In this document: positions 8,337 through 17,182 of the stretch, one piece after another
Layout of the letters: each line of letters opens with the position of its first letter
Numbering within the stretch: position 1 is the stretch's first letter
Assembly (NCBI GenBank): GCA_002282385.1
Contig: NCJG01000005.1
Coordinates: forward strand, 83,718 to 147,717
Direction: 5' to 3'
Length of the DNA stretch: 64,000 nucleotides
Source: Sphingomonadales bacterium 39-57-19
Lineage (GTDB): Bacteria; Pseudomonadota; Alphaproteobacteria; Sphingomonadales; Sphingomonadaceae
Program-made: the position numbers and the translations under genes
The notes under the pieces: model-generated
Told to the model about the DNA's origin: nothing
Seen by the model: only the letters and a program-made list of their open reading frames with translations
The model's database searches: none

Positions 8337-9863
8337 ATGTTCGAAACAACCAACAGCGCGGCGCAAATCGGTATATTTGTTTCGCTCACCATGCTCATCG
8401 CCATCCTCACTTACTGGAAAGTGCATGGCAAGGGTGCCCAGCGGGCGCAGGACGCAGGTTCCACCAAAGAGGTGTTCCTTGCAGGCGGCGGCCTAACATG
8501 GCTGTTCGTCGCAGGGTCGATTACACTCACCAACCTGTCGACCGAACAACTGGTCGGTATGAACGGTAACCAGATGCTGCTGCTGGCGTGGTGGGAAATT
8601 TCGGGTTTCATTGGCCTGTTGATCTTGGCCTATGTTTTTGTGCCGATTTATTACCGCAACAATTGCACCACGGTGACAGAATTGCTGGAACGCCGGTACA
8701 AGGGCGGCAGCATACGCACCGTGATTTCGGCGCTGTTTCTGCTGGGTAATATCCTGATCTACCTTCCCGCCGCGCTCTATTCGGGCAGTCTGTTTTTGAA
8801 ATCGATGTTCGGTGTCGACTGGTCGCTGATCTGGTTTGCCGCACCCATGGCGATTATCGCGGCCATCTACACCATCACCGGCGGATTACGCGCAGTCGCG
8901 GTTATGGATACTTATTCGGGCATCGGCGTGCTGGCGATTGCGTTTTTGGTGGTCATATTGGCACTGGCTGCAGTCGGCTTTGACCTGTCCACTGTGCCGG
9001 CCGAACGCACCTCGATGATTGGCAGCATCGATTCCCCGATCCCGTTCCACACATTGTTCACGGGCATGATTTTCATCCAGATATTCTATTGGTCGACCAA
9101 CCAGAATATCACCCAAAAGGCGATGACCGCGCCGACCGTTAAAGAAGCGCAAAAGGGCGTGCTCGCCGCGGCCGCCGTCCGTATCCTCATCATCCCCGCC
9201 ATCGTCGTCATTCCGGGCGTCGTCGCCTATAAGCTGTTCGGCAGCTTGGGCGATGCGGCATATGGAAAACTTGTGGCGCATGTATTGCCTGGCTGGATGT
9301 CGGGCGCGTTTGCCGCCATGATGATGGCCGCCGTTATCGCGCACACCAGCGCCATATTGAACAGTTCGGTGGCATTATACGCGGTCGATTTTCACGACAA
9401 ATTCATCCGCCCGGTTGCCAACCACTGGCGGCTTGCGGCGATTGTGTCGATCATTCTAACCATCACGTCGATTTTGCTGGTTCCGGTCTACGAAAATGCA
9501 AAAAGCATCATCAACCTTTTGCAGCAGCTCAACGGCCTGTCGTCGATGCCGATCCTGTCGGCATTCATTACCGGCCTGCTGTTCCGGAATATGGATGCAC
9601 GGGCCGCGATTGCCGGACTGGTTTGGGGCGTTGCACTTTATGCGTTCCACAATTTCATTTTGTACGTGCCCGACACGCTTTATGCGGGCGAAACATTTTA
9701 CCAGCATATGGGAATCGGCTGGCTGCATTATATCGACGTCATGGCGATTGTTCTTGTGACCTGTGTGTTGACCGCCCTGACGGTGAACCGCATCATCTTT
9801 GGCAATCGGGCCGTTTTTATCTGGAGCAAGGAAGGACGCCGGCTTTCGGCGATTGAGGCATGA
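8337..9863 (+). CDS. Sodium:solute symporter (SSS family, sugar-type)
   Basis: A 508-residue inner-membrane transporter of the SSS/SLC5 family, with about 13-14 hydrophobic segments. The family signature region GGLTWLFVAGSITLTNLS lies near residue 47, followed by VTELLERRY and ITGGLRAVAVMD. The ATG at 8337 is chosen over the upstream in-frame start because GGGGGGCGG precedes it and the first helix begins at once (GIFVSLTMLIAIL). It would couple solute entry to sodium. The stop codon overlaps glpK by 4 bp (ATGA), so the transported solute and glycerol kinase are probably linked. Divergent from the alpha-galactosidase. The substrate is inferred to be a galactoside, possibly galactosyl-glycerol. 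Confidence 0.88.
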   Translation: MFETTNSAAQIGIFVSLTMLIAILTYWKVHGKGAQRAQDAGSTKEVFLAGGGLTWLFVAGSITLTNLSTEQLVGMNGNQMLLLAWWEISGFIGLLILAYVFVPIYYRNNCTTVTELLERRYKGGSIRTVISALFLLGNILIYLPAALYSGSLFLKSMFGVDWSLIWFAAPMAIIAAIYTITGGLRAVAVMDTYSGIGVLAIAFLVVILALAAVGFDLSTVPAERTSMIGSIDSPIPFHTLFTGMIFIQIFYWSTNQNITQKAMTAPTVKEAQKGVLAAAAVRILIIPAIVVIPGVVAYKLFGSLGDAAYGKLVAHVLPGWMSGAFAAMMMAAVIAHTSAILNSSVALYAVDFHDKFIRPVANHWRLAAIVSIILTITSILLVPVYENAKSIINLLQQLNGLSSMPILSAFITGLLFRNMDARAAIAGLVWGVALYAFHNFILYVPDTLYAGETFYQHMGIGWLHYIDVMAIVLVTCVLTALTVNRIIFGNRAVFIWSKEGRRLSAIEA

Positions 9864-11326
9864 GCGAATATATCATTGTTATCGACGAAGGCACGACATC
9901 GACCCGCGCCGTTCTGTTTGCCGCCGACGGCACTGCCGTGGATAGCTGCCAGCGCCCGCTGACGCAGCATTATCCGGCACCTGGCCTGGTGGAGCATGAT
10001 GCCGAGGAAATCTGGAAACTGACGCTGGAATGCGCGCAGACCGTCATTGCCAAAGCAGGAGGCGCAGACCGTATTGCGAGCATTGGTATCACCAACCAAC
10101 GCGAGACCATTGTGTTCTGGGACAAGCGCACAGGCAAGCCGCTTGCCCCCGCGATTGTATGGCAGGACCGCCGCACCGCAGACATATGCGCGGCGTTGAA
10201 GGAACAGGGCGAAGAACCCGTTGTTCAGGCCAAAACCGGCCTGTTACTCGATCCCTATTTCTCTGGCTCCAAAATCGGCTGGGCCTTGGAAAACTGGCCA
10301 CAGCTAAAGGATGCTGGCGCGCATCTCGCGGTTGGCACGGTCGAAAGCTATCTTGTGTTTCGTCTGACGGGTGGCGGCCATATCACCGATGCAACCAACG
10401 CATCGCGCACAGCGTTGATGGCGATTGGCAGCGGCGGATGGGACGACGGCCTTACCGACCTGTTCGGCGTGCCGCGCGACATCTTGCCCGAAATAACCGA
10501 CTGTGCAGGCGATCTTGGCACGACATTGCCGGAACATTTTGGCGGGCCAATCCGCATTGCGGGTATGGCGGGTGACCAGCAAGCCGCCACCATCGGCCAA
10601 GGCTGCTTTGCCGTTGGCCAGACCAAGGCAACATTTGGCACGGGCGCGTTTGTCCTGACGCAAACGGGCACGACATTGCGCCAGTCACGCAACCGTCTGC
10701 TGTCGACGATATTATATCAATTGGGCGGCGAGCGGCATTACGCGCTGGAAGGATCGGTATTTGTCGCGGGCAGCCTCGTCCAGTGGCTGCGCGATGATCT
10801 GGGGCTTATTGCGCATGCTGCGGACACAGAAACACTGGCGCGCAGCGTTCCGGACAATGGCGGCGTATATCTTGTGCCAGCGCTTTCCGGCCTTGGTGCG
10901 CCGCATTGGCGCCCCGATGCGCGGGCCAGCATCAGCGGTCTGAGTTTCTCGGCGACCAAGGCGCATGTCGCCCGCGCCGCGCTGGAGGCAATGGCCCACC
11001 AGACCCATGACCTGAAAACAGCATTTGCTGCGGACGGGGCCGATTGGGCGGAACTGCGCATCGACGGTGGCATGGTTGCCAATGGCTGGATGGCTCAAGA
11101 CCTCGCCGATATGCTCGCCATAGATGTTGAACGTCCGGCCTTTGTCGAAACGACGGCACTTGGCGCCGCAATGCTCGCTGCTGTTGGATGCGGAATATAC
11201 AAATCGCTTGAGGATGCCGCGGTCATGCGCGGCGGCGTGCAGCGCTTTATACCCAATATGGAAAAGCATGCACGCGACGCGCGGCTGGCCGGTTGGTCAA
11301 ACGCGCTTGCGCGTGTCCTTCAATAG
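9860..11326 (+). CDS. glpK: Glycerol kinase
   Basis: Phosphorylates glycerol to sn-glycerol 3-phosphate in the cytoplasm. The 488-residue FGGY-family protein begins with DEGTTSTRAVLF (ATP phosphate-binding loop). It keeps glycerol-contacting residues in NQRET (Arg, Glu), VWQDRR (Trp, Asp) and AGDQQAA (Asp), so it looks like a true glycerol kinase rather than another FGGY sugar kinase. Length is normal. It overlaps the symporter stop by 4 bp. No glpF, glpD or glpR is nearby, which is unusual for a dedicated glycerol operon and suggests that glycerol is released inside the cell from an imported compound. Confidence 0.95.
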   Translation: MSEYIIVIDEGTTSTRAVLFAADGTAVDSCQRPLTQHYPAPGLVEHDAEEIWKLTLECAQTVIAKAGGADRIASIGITNQRETIVFWDKRTGKPLAPAIVWQDRRTADICAALKEQGEEPVVQAKTGLLLDPYFSGSKIGWALENWPQLKDAGAHLAVGTVESYLVFRLTGGGHITDATNASRTALMAIGSGGWDDGLTDLFGVPRDILPEITDCAGDLGTTLPEHFGGPIRIAGMAGDQQAATIGQGCFAVGQTKATFGTGAFVLTQTGTTLRQSRNRLLSTILYQLGGERHYALEGSVFVAGSLVQWLRDDLGLIAHAADTETLARSVPDNGGVYLVPALSGLGAPHWRPDARASISGLSFSATKAHVARAALEAMAHQTHDLKTAFAADGADWAELRIDGGMVANGWMAQDLADMLAIDVERPAFVETTALGAAMLAAVGCGIYKSLEDAAVMRGGVQRFIPNMEKHARDARLAGWSNALARVLQ

Positions 11327-11411
11327 CCCAAGTCCCAGTTCACAACATCTTAACCATCTGACTGCAATGTACAGCCGCCCATGTGGCGAACGACATCGAC
11401 AGGACCAAGAG

Positions 11412-12743
11412 ATGGATAATTTGCGCGGATTTGAACCGTTTGGATCAGACCTTGATGCTGATTTACCCGCTTATACCCTCTTTGAGGACGAAGACGCAGC
11501 AATAGAGCCGCCACCAATCATATCTGGCGACGAACGCCGGATGCAGGTCCGCGCGTTAAATTTTTGGACGTCGCAGCTCCACGACAAAAATTTCCCAAGC
11601 ATCGAAGAACTCGATCCGTCGGCCATCGAAGATTTCCGCGACTACAGCGTTCTTCTCGATTTTACCTCGGGCATCGAAAATCCGTCCATTGACTATCTTG
11701 GCGATAAATTGCGTGCCGAATGCGGCTTAAGCGCGGACGTCACGTATCTGGATGAAGTGCCCCGAAACTCTCTGCTGTCGCGCATTACCGACCATTATCT
11801 GCAAATCATTGCCAACCACGCACCCATCGGCTTCGAAGCCGAGTTTGTGAACGATCGCGGCAATGTCCTTATGTACCGCGGCATTTTGCTGCCCTATTCG
11901 ACGGACGATGACACGATCGATTTCATTTACGGCGTCATCAACTGGAAAGAAACCGCGCCTGCAGACATTAGCGGGCCGTTGCAGATTGAAGTTGAACACG
12001 CGCGCGCAGCGTTGCCGCCGCGACAGGAACATGTCCATCTATGGGCGGACGGCCCGATGGCGGGGCAGCTGGATGACGCAGCGCCATGTGATGACGGACA
12101 AAGCGATGAACCCTATCCGCTGCAGACGATAGTGGCCGATGAAAGAGCAAGCCTTACCGACTGGTTGGATACCGCACGGCAATGTGCAGAACAGGCGCGC
12201 GATGCCGATCTTCGGACGCGCGATGCCTTGTATCAGGCGATTGGACGCGCGTACGACTTTGCCTTGATTGCCGCCAATCACCCTGCCGATTATGCAGAAC
12301 TGCTTCATGATGCAGGCCTGAAAGCACAGGAACGCGCGCCATTTACGCCAATCGTTAAGCTGGTTTTTGGCGCAGGCTATGACAAGACCCGCTTAACCGA
12401 ATTTGCCACAGCGCTTCAATATGCGCAGCGCAATGCCGTTCCGATGGGAACGTTCGCCACTATTCTCGCTGGCTTTGAAGGCGGCTTGAAAGCCATTGTC
12501 GCCGCCGAACGTCGCGCCAAGAAAATCGCTGCAGGCGTCGAACCAGCCACGACGGCAACCGATGACCCACGGGCGCGTTTGCGATCTGCGCGCAAGCGTG
12601 ACCTCAGCGAATTTGCAGGCGCAGGCGACGAATTTGTTCTGCTCGTTGCCCGCCGCGATGCCGATGGCAGCGTAGCGATTGTCGGATCAGTTCAAGGCGA
12701 CGCCGCGCTCACCGAAAAGGCATTGCGCAAAGCCGACGTCTGA
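11412..12743 (+). CDS. Uncharacterised protein with PAS-like N-terminal domain
   Basis: The ATG at 11412 is chosen; the same frame runs further upstream but only over the end of glpK. The 443-residue protein is acidic at its N-terminus. Around residues 40-180 it has a fold-like segment (LNFWTSQLHDKNFPSIEEL, LLDFTSGIENPSIDYLGD, DFIYGVINWKE) resembling PAS-type sensory proteins of alphaproteobacteria. The middle (about 250-380) is predicted helical and rich in Ala. The end has a short beta-rich piece (EFVLLVARRDADGSVAIVG). No transmembrane helix, kinase, cyclase or DNA-binding domain is evident. No function is assigned. It lies alone between glpK and dapE in the same orientation. Confidence 0.75.
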   Translation: MDNLRGFEPFGSDLDADLPAYTLFEDEDAAIEPPPIISGDERRMQVRALNFWTSQLHDKNFPSIEELDPSAIEDFRDYSVLLDFTSGIENPSIDYLGDKLRAECGLSADVTYLDEVPRNSLLSRITDHYLQIIANHAPIGFEAEFVNDRGNVLMYRGILLPYSTDDDTIDFIYGVINWKETAPADISGPLQIEVEHARAALPPRQEHVHLWADGPMAGQLDDAAPCDDGQSDEPYPLQTIVADERASLTDWLDTARQCAEQARDADLRTRDALYQAIGRAYDFALIAANHPADYAELLHDAGLKAQERAPFTPIVKLVFGAGYDKTRLTEFATALQYAQRNAVPMGTFATILAGFEGGLKAIVAAERRAKKIAAGVEPATTATDDPRARLRSARKRDLSEFAGAGDEFVLLVARRDADGSVAIVGSVQGDAALTEKALRKADV

Positions 12744-12782
12744 CTTGTTTCGAAGGGCATTAATGCTTAACGCGTTGGTCAG

Positions 12783-13922
12783 ATGACTGACGCCCCTGCC
12801 CTTGATTATGCCCAACGCCTGATATCCTGCGAAAGCGTGACACCAGCGCAGGGCGCCGTATTTGACGCGCTGGAGGATATGCTAAAGCCTTTGGGCTTTC
12901 GCGTTGACCGTTTTGTATCGGGCAGTGGCGATGACAATCCAGCGCATGGTGCGCCTGTCGAAAATCTGTTTGCCATTCGCGAATCCGGCGGGCGTCACTT
13001 TGCCTTTGCCGGACATCTTGATGTCGTGCCGCCGGGCGCTGGCTGGGCAAGCGACCCTTTCGTTCCGCAAATAAAGGGCGATTTGCTTCACGGTCGCGGC
13101 GCAGTCGATATGAAGGGCAGCATCGCGGCATTCGTTGCAGCATTGCACGAGATCCCCGCTGACGCAGGGACAATCAGCCTGATCATTACGGGCGATGAAG
13201 AAGGGCCAGCGATTTACGGCACCCGCGCTTTAATCGATCATATGCAAGCGCTGGGTACGATCCCCGATGCCTGCCTTGTCGGCGAACCGACCAGCGTGAA
13301 CCGGCTTGGCGACATGATGAAAATCGGACGCCGTGGGTCCGTGAACATTTGGATTTCGGTTGCCGGAACGCAGGGCCATGTCGCCTATCCACATTTGGCC
13401 GATAACCCCATCCCCAAGCTCGTGGCGATATTGTCGGAGATCGAAGCGATTACGCTCGATGCGGGCACCGACTGGTTTCAGCCAAGCAATATTGAGATCA
13501 CGGACCTCGCTGTCGGCAACAAAGCGACCAACGTCATTCCGGCAAAGGCAGAAGCCAGATTGTCAATCCGGTTCAACGACCTGCACAGCGGCGAGGCGCT
13601 TGTTGCGCGGATGCAAGCGCTTGTCGAAAAGGGCGGCGGCAAGCTGACCGCCATGATTTCGGGCGAGGCGTTCCTGACCCCGCCGGGCGAACTGTCGGCG
13701 GCCATTTCGGAAGCTGTCGAGGGCGTTATGGGCATAACGCCCGAACCGTCGACCACCGGCGGAACTTCCGATGCGCGGTTCCTGACGAAAATTTGTCCCG
13801 TCGTTGAATTCGGGCTGTGCAACGCAACGATGCATAAGTTGGACGAAGCGGTGGCCATTGCGGACCTCACCGCGCTCACCGAAATCTACCGGCGCGTCGC
13901 GATCCGGATGCTGGGTAGTTAG
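12783..13922 (+). CDS. dapE: Succinyl-diaminopimelate desuccinylase
   Basis: Hydrolyses N-succinyl-LL-2,6-diaminopimelate in lysine and peptidoglycan precursor synthesis. This is a 379-residue M20 di-zinc peptidase-family enzyme. Zinc and catalytic motifs visible are GHLDVVPPG (near residue 77), GRGAVDMKG (bridging Asp), TGDEEGPA (catalytic Glu), VGEPT and GTSDARF. Length is standard. The dimerisation domain lies roughly between residues 185 and 295 (HVAYPHLADNPI). Its stop overlaps the convergent Smr gene by 4 bp. Confidence 0.96.
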   Translation: MTDAPALDYAQRLISCESVTPAQGAVFDALEDMLKPLGFRVDRFVSGSGDDNPAHGAPVENLFAIRESGGRHFAFAGHLDVVPPGAGWASDPFVPQIKGDLLHGRGAVDMKGSIAAFVAALHEIPADAGTISLIITGDEEGPAIYGTRALIDHMQALGTIPDACLVGEPTSVNRLGDMMKIGRRGSVNIWISVAGTQGHVAYPHLADNPIPKLVAILSEIEAITLDAGTDWFQPSNIEITDLAVGNKATNVIPAKAEARLSIRFNDLHSGEALVARMQALVEKGGGKLTAMISGEAFLTPPGELSAAISEAVEGVMGITPEPSTTGGTSDARFLTKICPVVEFGLCNATMHKLDEAVAIADLTALTEIYRRVAIRMLGS

Positions 13923-14473
13923 CTTTTCAGCATAATATACAACGCGCCTGCCCCGCCATGCCGGGGGTGCGCGTTGCGGACCGCAGAGATACTCCGCGCG
14001 TGGCGTGACGCCGCCAGCCAATCGCGGACAACGGCGGCAATCGCGCCCCTGCCCTGCCCACTCGCGCGATCATGCGCGCGTTGCTTGCCCGTCACCAAAA
14101 GGACGACCTTCATCCTTTGCGCTATCGCCTGTTCAAGCGCCCCGTCGAGCCGCGCATAGGCACCCGATAATGACGCGTCATGCAAATCTACGCTGACATC
14201 GGGCATGATGCTGCCGCGCGTGATCCGTCGGTCCCAATGACCATCCAGATTGTGCGGGACGGGCGCAATCTTGCTTTGCGGTGCGGCAACAATCTTTGCA
14301 GCTTCGGTGCGTATCGGCTTCGGCTTGGCATTCAGATGCTTGGCCAAGAGCGCTTTGTCCGACGCGGCCGCAACCACGGGCTGCGCCTTTGGCTTGGTTA
14401 CGTGCATAGGGCTGACCGTGGAGATAACTTTCCCCCACAGTGCCTTTTCATTGCTGTCCAAATGCCGCGCCAT
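13919..14473 (-). CDS. Smr domain protein
   Basis: A 184-residue protein with a basic, Ala/Lys-rich N-terminal half and a C-terminal Smr domain (about residues 90-182). The domain starts with VDLHDASL, typical of the LDLHG-type motif, and ends in the conserved HGGAGALYI segment. Smr domains, named after MutS2, bind or nick nucleic acids; the free-standing bacterial form has no agreed role. The gene follows mltA by 8 bp on the same strand and is probably in the same operon, an arrangement commonly seen in alphaproteobacteria. Confidence 0.88.
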   Translation of the reverse strand: MARHLDSNEKALWGKVISTVSPMHVTKPKAQPVVAAASDKALLAKHLNAKPKPIRTEAAKIVAAPQSKIAPVPHNLDGHWDRRITRGSIMPDVSVDLHDASLSGAYARLDGALEQAIAQRMKVVLLVTGKQRAHDRASGQGRGAIAAVVRDWLAASRHARSISAVRNAHPRHGGAGALYIMLKS

Positions 14474-14480
14474 GGCGAAT

Positions 14481-15731
14481 TTATAGTCCGAGCCGGGTGA
14501 CTGCCGCCTTGGGTAAGAAAATCAGCGCCGCGCCGCGTGCTGCCATACCGCCAGCGATGGCACGTGCCCGGTCACCGGCACCCCAAAATGTATCAATCCG
14601 GTTTGCACCCTTGATCGCGCCGCCGGTGTCTTGGGCAACCCAGATGCCGTTGGGTTCAGCACGGTCCATCGACAGCCACAGTGGCGCACCCAGCGGGATA
14701 AACTTGACGTCCACCGCAACGCTTGCCTCGCCCACAACAGGATAGCCCATCGCACCAAGCGGCCCAGCGCCCGTCAGTTCACGGAAAAACACAAAGCTTT
14801 TATTTTCCTGCATGACTTTGCGGCCCTCTTCGGGATTGGCACGCAAATAGGCGACGATGCCCTGCATCGAACCATCGGTGATGAGGCCGCGATCCTTCAT
14901 CAACCGGCCAATACCGGTGTAACCACGCCCGTTTTGGCTTTCATAGCCAATACGCATCACGCCGCCATCGGGCAGCCTTAGGCGCCCTGACCCCTGAATT
15001 TGTAGGAAGAAGAATTCGATCGCATCATGTGCATATGCGATTTCAAGGCCCCGGCCTGCCAAAGAGCCATTTTCAATCGCGGCACGGTCATCATATTGCA
15101 CCAACTTAGTGCCGCTGACTTTGCCCCGGATGTTCTTGCCCTTTAAATCATCAGAGAACAGACCAAGGTCGACATCAATCAGGTCGGATGGTCGTTTGTA
15201 GATCGGCACTTCACAACCCGCCAGCCGCGTGCGGCAACCGGCAATTTCGGGTTCATAATAGCCTGTGGCAAACGCCTTGCCGTCACCGACTTGCACTGCG
15301 TCCATATGCGCCGCGAAGAAGGATATCGCGTCACCCGTCCATGTTTTTACAGCGTCGCATGCGGGAACCCAGTCGGCACCTTGGGTAAGGCCGCTGCGGT
15401 CAGTGCGCCGAACAAGGCCGGGGCAGCTGGTGCGGAAACTATCCATGGCAAGCGTTGCCTTGCGGGCATCGACCTGCAGCGATCCAATTTCTGGCCCACG
15501 CACGACGCCTAAGCTCGCCGCAGTCGAACCGTCGCCTGTCGGGACGGGCGCAGCAAGCGTTGCCGCAGGCGTCGATGGAATGGGCTTCGCTGCCTTTTCC
15601 GGCAAGCCGGCGTCAGGCGATGGACGTGATACACCTGTCGATGCGGTCGGCACCCCATTGGGAATGACGCCGCCCGAACAAGCAGACAGGGTAAGAGCGG
15701 ATAAGCCTAAGGCAAAAAGGGCGCGTTTCAT
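14481..15731 (-). CDS. mltA: Membrane-bound lytic murein transglycosylase A (MltA), lipoprotein
   Basis: Cleaves peptidoglycan glycan strands to give 1,6-anhydromuropeptides. The 416-residue precursor has a lipoprotein signal ending in the lipobox LSAC near residue 18, then a Pro/Ser/Ala-rich linker to about residue 75. The MltA barrel domain follows (FATGYYEPEIAG, YDDRAAIENG, IQGSGRLRLPDG). The C-terminal 3D domain ends with VAQDTGGAIKGANRIDTFWG, holding the conserved aspartates. Start is the ATG at 15731, only 12 bp downstream of the Tim44-like gene, so the minus-strand order is Tim44-like, mltA, smr. Expected location: inner leaflet of the outer membrane. Confidence 0.95.
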   Translation of the reverse strand: MKRALFALGLSALTLSACSGGVIPNGVPTASTGVSRPSPDAGLPEKAAKPIPSTPAATLAAPVPTGDGSTAASLGVVRGPEIGSLQVDARKATLAMDSFRTSCPGLVRRTDRSGLTQGADWVPACDAVKTWTGDAISFFAAHMDAVQVGDGKAFATGYYEPEIAGCRTRLAGCEVPIYKRPSDLIDVDLGLFSDDLKGKNIRGKVSGTKLVQYDDRAAIENGSLAGRGLEIAYAHDAIEFFFLQIQGSGRLRLPDGGVMRIGYESQNGRGYTGIGRLMKDRGLITDGSMQGIVAYLRANPEEGRKVMQENKSFVFFRELTGAGPLGAMGYPVVGEASVAVDVKFIPLGAPLWLSMDRAEPNGIWVAQDTGGAIKGANRIDTFWGAGDRARAIAGGMAARGAALIFLPKAAVTRLGL

Positions 15732-15743
15732 CGCCCGGGTGAA

Positions 15744-16403
15744 TCAGACCGAGTCGGTTTCGTCAAGCTTCCAGTTGCGGCCACCTGACTTAACATCGCG
15801 CATGAACGTCCAAATATCATGCGTTTCAACAGCGTCGGTCATCGAACCGCCGATGATATTTCCATCGGCGTCCTTCACCATCGCAGCGATGTCGGCGTCA
15901 AACCGAACGGTAACACGCGCCATTGGATGGTCGTAGCTGGCGTCGACAACACGCACTTCGTCGATCCGCACCAAGCGATTGGCCAATGTCTCACCGCGCG
16001 CTTCGCGGCCATCAATGGCCTCGGCAAAGCTGTCAAAGACATCATCATCGCACAGGAAACGCAGCGCTTCCTTGTCACCACGCCAATAGGCCTCAAGCAC
16101 CATTTTATAGGCGGTTTTAGACCCTTCTACGAACAGCCCGAGGTCAAAGCTCCGGTCCGCATTGGCAATTGCCTTGATGCCACTTTGCGCAGCCATGTCG
16201 ACATTTGAGATTTCGTTCGCCGGAATGGCCGCTGCGGCATCAGTGCCTGCAGAAGGCTGACGCAGCATAGGCTGGGCTGTCGTTTCAATCGGACGGCGCG
16301 CAACGGGTTCCTGTTCGTGGCCCGTGCGCTTACCAAGCACCGAGTAAAGCCGAAGGCCGAGGAACGCTGCAACAAGAGCAAGCAATACAATAGTGAACGT
16401 CAC
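15744..16403 (-). CDS. Tim44/TimA-like membrane-anchored protein
   Basis: A protein of about 219 residues with one N-terminal transmembrane helix (TIVLLALVAAFLGLRLYSVL), a Pro/Arg-rich linker, then a Tim44-like C-terminal domain (about residues 90-215: FLEGSK-type entry seen as LFVEGSKTAYKMVLEAYWRG, ending FMRDVKSGGRNWKLDET). The GTG at 16403 is preferred to the TTG at 16421 because a GGAGG lies just 5' of it, though the spacing of 4 is short. The mitochondrial relative Tim44 tethers the import motor; the bacterial form is a membrane protein of unclear role, regularly found divergent from secB in alphaproteobacteria, as here. Confidence 0.85.
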   Translation of the reverse strand: MTFTIVLLALVAAFLGLRLYSVLGKRTGHEQEPVARRPIETTAQPMLRQPSAGTDAAAAIPANEISNVDMAAQSGIKAIANADRSFDLGLFVEGSKTAYKMVLEAYWRGDKEALRFLCDDDVFDSFAEAIDGREARGETLANRLVRIDEVRVVDASYDHPMARVTVRFDADIAAMVKDADGNIIGGSMTDAVETHDIWTFMRDVKSGGRNWKLDETDSV

Positions 16404-16649
16404 AACGCCTCCATGCGCCAAATAAGTCCGGCATATAATTTCGATGGTATGGAATATCGCCCATCCAGCTCCGCCTCAATACCATATAAGCACTAATGTT
16501 GAGGGTTCAAAGGGCTTTACCCAAAGAAAAGTGCGGCTTGCCGCATGTGCAACAATGATTGCCCTTTGCCGGTCACCCTGCTAGGCGCGACGGCCATAAG
16601 GGGGCGCGATTTGGCGTCCATGACAATCAATAGGAAAGCACGACATCAC
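16404..16649. promoter_or_regulatory. Divergent promoter region between the Tim44-like gene and secB
   Basis: No gene is seen in these 246 bp. They must contain promoters for both flanking genes. A short perfect inverted repeat, TGCGGCTTGCCGCA (16532-16545), lies within it and could form a small hairpin or binding site. No other structure was recognised. Confidence 0.3.
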
Positions 16650-17159
16650 ATGGCTGACGAAGCAGGCACCATCGTTTCCGAAAATGTAAAAGCCAATGGC
16701 GCAGATACCGCACCTGCAGTGGGTATGTTGAACCAATATATCAAGGACTTGTCGGTAGAAAACCCACATGCTCCGCACAGCTTTAACTGGGAAGTGACCC
16801 CGCAAATCGACGTCCAGGTGAACATTCTGGCCAATGCCATCACGGATGAAGTGCACGAAATCACCCTGAAACTCGCGGTCAAAGCCGAAAGCGAAAATGG
16901 CGTCCATTTCTCGGTCGAGCTCGAGTACGGCACGCTATTTGGTCTGCGCAATGTCAGCGACGAGCAAGCGCACCCGTTCCTTTTCGGTGAAGCACCGCGT
17001 TTGATGTTCCCGTTTGCACGCCGGATTGTTGCCGACGCGGTTCGCGATGCAGGCTATCCGCCGCTCGTTCTCGAGCCGATTGATTTCAACGCATTGTATA
17101 TCCAGCAGCTCACGCAAGCACAGCAGATGGCAGAAACGCAGCCTGCAGGCGAAGCCTGA
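16650..17159 (+). CDS. secB: Protein-export chaperone SecB
   Basis: Holds precursor proteins unfolded in the cytoplasm and passes them to SecA. The ATG at 16650 gives 169 residues, the usual size, and begins MADEAG; an AGGAAAG lies upstream. Family features are FNWEVTPQIDVQVN (near residue 48), HFSVELEYGTLFG, the LMFPFARRI VADAVRDAGYPPL region that is the best-conserved SecB core, and LEPIDFNALYIQQL. The frame extends further 5' but without family similarity. Followed after 23 bp by murJ on the same strand. Confidence 0.96.
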   Translation: MADEAGTIVSENVKANGADTAPAVGMLNQYIKDLSVENPHAPHSFNWEVTPQIDVQVNILANAITDEVHEITLKLAVKAESENGVHFSVELEYGTLFGLRNVSDEQAHPFLFGEAPRLMFPFARRIVADAVRDAGYPPLVLEPIDFNALYIQQLTQAQQMAETQPAGEA

Positions 17160-17182
17160 AGCTGAAGGCGCCAGGTGAACAT

